The notes under the pieces: model-generated
The model's input: the letters and a program-made list of their open reading frames with translations, nothing else
The model's database searches: none
Told to the model about the DNA's origin: nothing
Made by a program: the position numbers and the translations under genes
Shown: one piece after another, positions 9,945 through 13,387 of the stretch
Layout: every line of letters begins with the position of its first letter
Numbering within the stretch: the stretch's first letter is position 1
Origin: Candolleomyces eurysporus
Taxonomy: Eukaryota > Basidiomycota > Agaricomycetes > Agaricales > Psathyrellaceae
Reading direction: 5' to 3'
Length of the DNA stretch: 13,387 nt
Assembly: GCA_027579435.1 (NCBI GenBank)
Contig: JANBPK010000240.1
Span: forward strand, 1-13,387

Positions 9945-12900
9945 ATGGATTACGGTATCACTGAAGAGCGTCATGGTGAGTGCCTTCCCGTACTCCAATA
10001 CAGAAGCCAGCGGTGCCCGTCGCGAGCCTCCTCCCAAAGAGGAACAGCGTGACTACCACCATATTGATGCTGGCTCCTGGCTCACGAACATCCTTCCCCA
10101 GGAGAATATAGACCGTGCTATTGCCACTGTCCTCGACACTCACTTCCCAAGCCTAAGGGAAAGACGATGCCATGTGGCCATAGGATGGATGGTCGCAACC
10201 TCGTCCTTTGCATCGACGGTACTGCGAACCAGTTTGGNAAAAAAGGTCAGCACGCACCGACACAAATATCTGGATGCATATACTAGGCGCTCTGCTGACT
10301 CGTATATCTTTCGGTAGAATACGAATGTCATTGAGTTGTACAATCTCGTCATGAAGAACACGGGCGACAACCAGCACACGTGGTACAATAGCGGCATTGG
10401 AACATACGCCAGACCGCATTGGGCGTCGTTGAAGTATCGTCAACAGGTTGTTTTCCACACGATAGATTTGGCAATCGCTTGGTACGTGATTCCGGAGCTC
10501 TCTCAACGCTGTGGACTCATTAACTGATCTTCCATCTATCCTTTAGGAATTTTGACAAAACTATCCTAGCTGCCTACGAGTGGCTTGCCGACAACTACCA
10601 AGACGGCGATTGTATATTTCTATTTGGTAAGGGCTGCCTCTATTCATGGATTGATAATTTCTGAACGGTCGGAACATTGTAGGATTTTCTCGAGGAGCAT
10701 TCCAAGTTCGCGTGTTATCAGCCATGATTGAAAAGGTCCGTTATCGCGGTAGTCAGATTGAATCGGCCCTCAACGTTTACAGGTTGGCCTCCTTTATAAG
10801 GGAAACGAGAAGCAGATACCTTTGTTCGTACTCTCAGTTCAATCAATAATATACCATTGCTCACATATTCTACGATCGTCCATTATAGTGCGTACGAACT
10901 GTACGCAGACCCCAAGACCGACCTTACGGAAGATGAACAAACTGAAACGACTCTAGTCAAACGTCTCATGCGAGCGCTTAGGTTGGCCAAAAAGAAGGAG
11001 ACTCAAGACCAGCCCGAACAAAAAGTTGAACAAGCTGAGCCGTCCGGTGTGAAACGTCCCGGGCAGGCCGAAACGGAGACCCAGCAACCGGAGGCGATAT
11101 CGATGGCGGAACGATTCAAGCTAGCGTTCTCGCGCAGCGACGTCAAAGTCCACTTTGTTGGGGCGTGGTATGTCACTTACTCTAGTCTACGTGATGGCTT
11201 TATCCTCATGGCGACCACACAGGGACACTGTCTCCTCCATTGGCTTTGTGAGAGGAAAACGAATGTTACCGGGGACCACCGACGGCATGACTCACGTCTG
11301 TTATTTCCGACACGCACTGGCTCTCGACGAGCGGAGAGTGAAGTTCCAGCCGGAATACGCGTGGGGAGGCGCAACTTTGTCTCTTGATGAGAGATTGAAG
11401 GCCGAGGCCGGGAGAGAACATGAGGGATCGAGCGCTGAGGCTGGGCAAGAATATGAGGGATCGAACGCCGGAGCCGGGGAAGAACACGAAGGACCGAGCG
11501 CTGAGACCGGGGAAGAATATGAGGAATCAAGCGCTGAGACCGGGCAAGAATATGAGGAATCGAGTGCTGAGGCCGGGGAAGGACATGAGGGGTCGAGCGC
11601 CGAGACCAGGAAAGGTCCTCCACACGTATTGGAGGTCTGGTTTGCGGGAACACACTCCGACATGTAAGTCACGTTTTGCCTGCTACGTGACTGCGAGCCA
11701 AGCATTGACCGAATTCACAGAGGCGGTGGAAACGCAAAGAATGCTGGAATGGACCGCAGCCGACCGCCATCGAGGTGGATGGCGTCAGAGGCGCAGGCAC
11801 TTGGTCTGCGACTGAAACCGTTTAAGCGGGAACTTTTGGCGAACGAGCGAATTGAGTTTCAGGAGTCGCTCAAGGGAATCTGGCACCTCTTCGAACTTCT
11901 TCCTTTCCGACGACTTACATTTGCTCGAAGCACGACGACGAAGTCCGATACCTTTATGTGAGTTTCATCGCTTGTAGCATTGTGGCATAATTGTGGGTCT
12001 TACATTGTCGTCTTAGGCCTCACCTCTGGTCAGCGAGGAAAATTCACGATGGTCAAAAGATCCATAGTTCACTCGTCCTAGCGGAGTCGGAAACGCCCTA
12101 CATCCCCAAAGCACGGCCTCCACTTCAGAAAGCTGCGAGTGGCAACTCTGGGCTTTTCCGATCGCTTCGTAGACTGTTCCAAACTGGGACCCCACACCCT
12201 GGGCTTGGCAACGCTTTTTGGGAAGACCTTCACAGGGATAAACTTGCGAACTCTAAAGGTTGGCTGGAGGTAGACCTCGTTGACTACACGAGACTGCTTC
12301 TGAAACGACTCGTGGATGGAACAGACGTCAATGCTGCGCTAAAAGAAATTGTCTCACAATGTAAGTTCCATTTGACACGATTTTACTGCGGTTAATATTG
12401 TCCAGATGATGGTGCACAGACCGTATACGACGAGATGGTGGAAGCCATTCAAACGTACGACGACACTGAAACAGGGTTACAAGCCAAGTGTCGATTGCTT
12501 TCGACCGTATCGGATATCTTGGAAGGACACTGGCAAGATCGAGGTCGCGACTCGGTGATCGATCCACTGGGTAGTTGCTCGGATGCTGGGCGTCAGGTAG
12601 TAAACGAGTTTCTGCGCGTCGCTAACGCAAGTGAGTGAGCTGGATTTTACACCAAAATGGCTGTCTGACCGTCTTGATTTATAACTTCTCTCTGGAATCT
12701 CTGCATGCCGTTTAGACTCACGAGACGGTGCACAAGCCGTGTACGATGGAACTATCGAGGCCATTCGACTGTGGGAGAAAGAGCCGCCCGAACTGGAAGC
12801 TCAGGGTCGAGTTCTTCGTGCTGCAATCAAAATTTTGGGAGGACACTTGGAGAGCCTCAAGCTTCGAGCGTGGAGTGAAATTCAGAATGCTTTAGCCGAT

Positions 12901-13387
12901 ATCCGGAAGAGAGGTACAGATGGCCACCAAGATGTTGCAAAACGGTTCGTGGACCGCTTCACGGCTGGTAAGTGAATTAGACGAGCACACCAAATGACAA
13001 GTCTGACCATGTTCATTGAAGGTGTAAATTGCCTATTCGAGCTTAAAGCGTCGTCTGATGTAAACACTGTCGCAATTTCACCTGACAACAAGCGCATCTA
13101 TAGCGCAGAGGACGGGATCCTTGGAATCTGGGACTTGGAGACGGGGGAACAGGTGCGAGAGCCGCTGCGTGGGCACACAGATTGGGTGCAGTCTGTCGCA
13201 ATCTTTCCTCATGGCAAGCGCATCGTCTCTGGCTCTCAAGACAACACAATTCGGATCTGGGATGCGGCGAGGGGGACGCAAGTGGGAGAGCCGCTACGAG
13301 GGCATGAGTCGACAGTGCGGTCTGTAGCAATCTCGCCTGACGGCAAACGCATCGTCTCTGGCTCTTCCGACCACACCATTCGAATCT
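9945..13387 (+). CDS. Tle1-like hydrolase (DUF2235)-WD40 protein, copy 2, 3' partial
   Basis: Inferred exons: 9945-9975, 10102-10245, 10318-10481, 10547-10626, 10683-10735, 10783-10823, 10889-11167, 11223-11663, 11721-11957, 12017-12360, 12406-12630, 12716-12967 and 13022 to the edge. All introns are GT-AG, and the phases join in one frame of about 885 codons if the N at 10238 is not a real base. Domains: a Cys-rich N-terminus (PCYCHC, PCGH) at residues 10-41; DUF2235 from RNLVLCIDGTANQF (residues 43-56) to about 440; two helical linker modules at about 605-680 and 680-764; then WD40 repeats. Predicted triad: Ser142 in GFSRGA, Asp265 in AWDTVSSIG and His408 in GTHSDIGGG. Family knowledge: bacterial Tle1 enzymes with this fold are phospholipases; the fungal substrate is unknown. 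Oddities: a Lys/Glu/Gln-rich insertion at 10914-11100, a 33-nt minisatellite, and a duplicated linker exon. The first exon and its 126-nt intron are the least certain part; translation could instead start at 10185. Confidence 0.88.
11401..11616 (+). repeat. 33-nt coding minisatellite in the hydrolase domain
   Basis: Six full 33-nt units (11401-11598) plus a partial seventh encode 11-residue repeats of the form AE(A/T)G-x-E-(H/Y)-E-(G/E)-SS. Units differ by a few codons (AGAGEEHEGPS, AETGEEYEESS and so on). The array lies between the WGGATL strand and the PPHVLEVWF strand that leads to the catalytic His, at residues about 324-395. The result is a long acidic, probably disordered loop. Copy 1 has only a short unrelated loop here (902-970). 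The frame is kept because the unit is a multiple of three. Confidence 0.93.
12406..12967 (+). repeat. Tandemly duplicated linker-module exons in copy 2
   Basis: Exons 12406-12630 (225 nt) and 12716-12967 (252 nt) both begin with a DGAQxVYD motif followed by EAI, and both continue with a similar helical pattern (LLSTVSDILEGH versus VLRAAIKILGGH). Both are bounded by phase-1 introns, so gain or loss keeps the frame. Copy 1 has one such exon (1673-1924), also 252 nt and phase 1, closest to the second one by length and by the EAIRLW/ETLRLW and LKLRAW/LKLESW motifs. The module is not a family I recognise. Confidence 0.85.
13041..13387 (+). repeat. WD40 array of copy 2, cut by the window edge
   Basis: A degenerate first repeat begins near 13041, where the usual GH is replaced (LKASSDVNTVAISPDNKR). 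Full repeats start at 13171 and 13300, with the last cut at the edge. The period is 129 nt, as in copy 1. Linkers DLETGEQVREPLR and DAARGTQVGEPLR and the blade tops HTDWV and HESTV match repeats 1 to 3 of copy 1 in the same order. Confidence 0.9.

Noticed and set aside
11177..11705. Long minus-strand and alternative-frame open frames over the minisatellite
   Set aside because: They are shadows of a repeated GC-rich coding array; periodicity in one frame creates open frames in others.
9945..13387. Possible NACHT or NB-ARC ATPase between hydrolase and WD40
   Set aside because: No P-loop GxxxxGK[ST] or Walker B motif was seen in the linker exons.

Overview
The window looks like nuclear DNA of a filamentous basidiomycete, most likely an Agaricomycete. 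The genes are split by many short GT-AG introns (about 46-85 nt, some longer), and the WD40 repeats and DUF2235 proteins have the style common in that group. This is an inference from gene structure; the species cannot be named from the sequence.

Layout: (1) Positions about 273-2644 (+) hold a 5'-truncated gene (copy 1) with a Tle1-like alpha/beta hydrolase domain (DUF2235), a helical linker module and five WD40 repeats. (2) Positions 3649-5339 (-) hold a decayed 3-ketoacyl-CoA thiolase with several frameshifts, a stop codon and a missing conserved motif. (3) Positions 5340-8219 are mostly unassigned, apart from a coding-like unknown fragment at about 6478-6803. (4) Positions about 8220-8845 (-) hold a second, more decayed thiolase relic that is not visible as one open frame. 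(5) Positions 9945 to beyond 13387 (+) hold a second DUF2235-linker-WD40 gene (copy 2). It has at least 13 exons, a TATA-like box just upstream, and runs off the right edge inside its WD40 array.

The two hydrolase-WD40 genes are clear paralogues. Intron positions and phases agree from the nucleophile-elbow exon onward, and several exons have the same length in both. Copy 2 has the whole N-terminal half, including the CIDGT strand-end motif. It also has features copy 1 lacks: a charged insertion, a 33-nt in-frame minisatellite inside the hydrolase domain, and a second linker-module exon. Copy 1 keeps the Ser, Asp and His expected for the catalytic triad but has lost the exons before the nucleophile elbow.

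The architecture is a lipase-type enzyme of a family best known from bacterial type VI secretion effectors, joined to a near-identical repeat WD40 array. This resembles the layout of fungal allorecognition and NLR-like genes, where an effector domain is coupled to a fast-evolving repeat sensor. That role is a hypothesis; no NACHT or NB-ARC domain is present in the window. Each of the two N characters in the sequence sits where it adds one base to an otherwise continuous frame, so both look like assembly artefacts.
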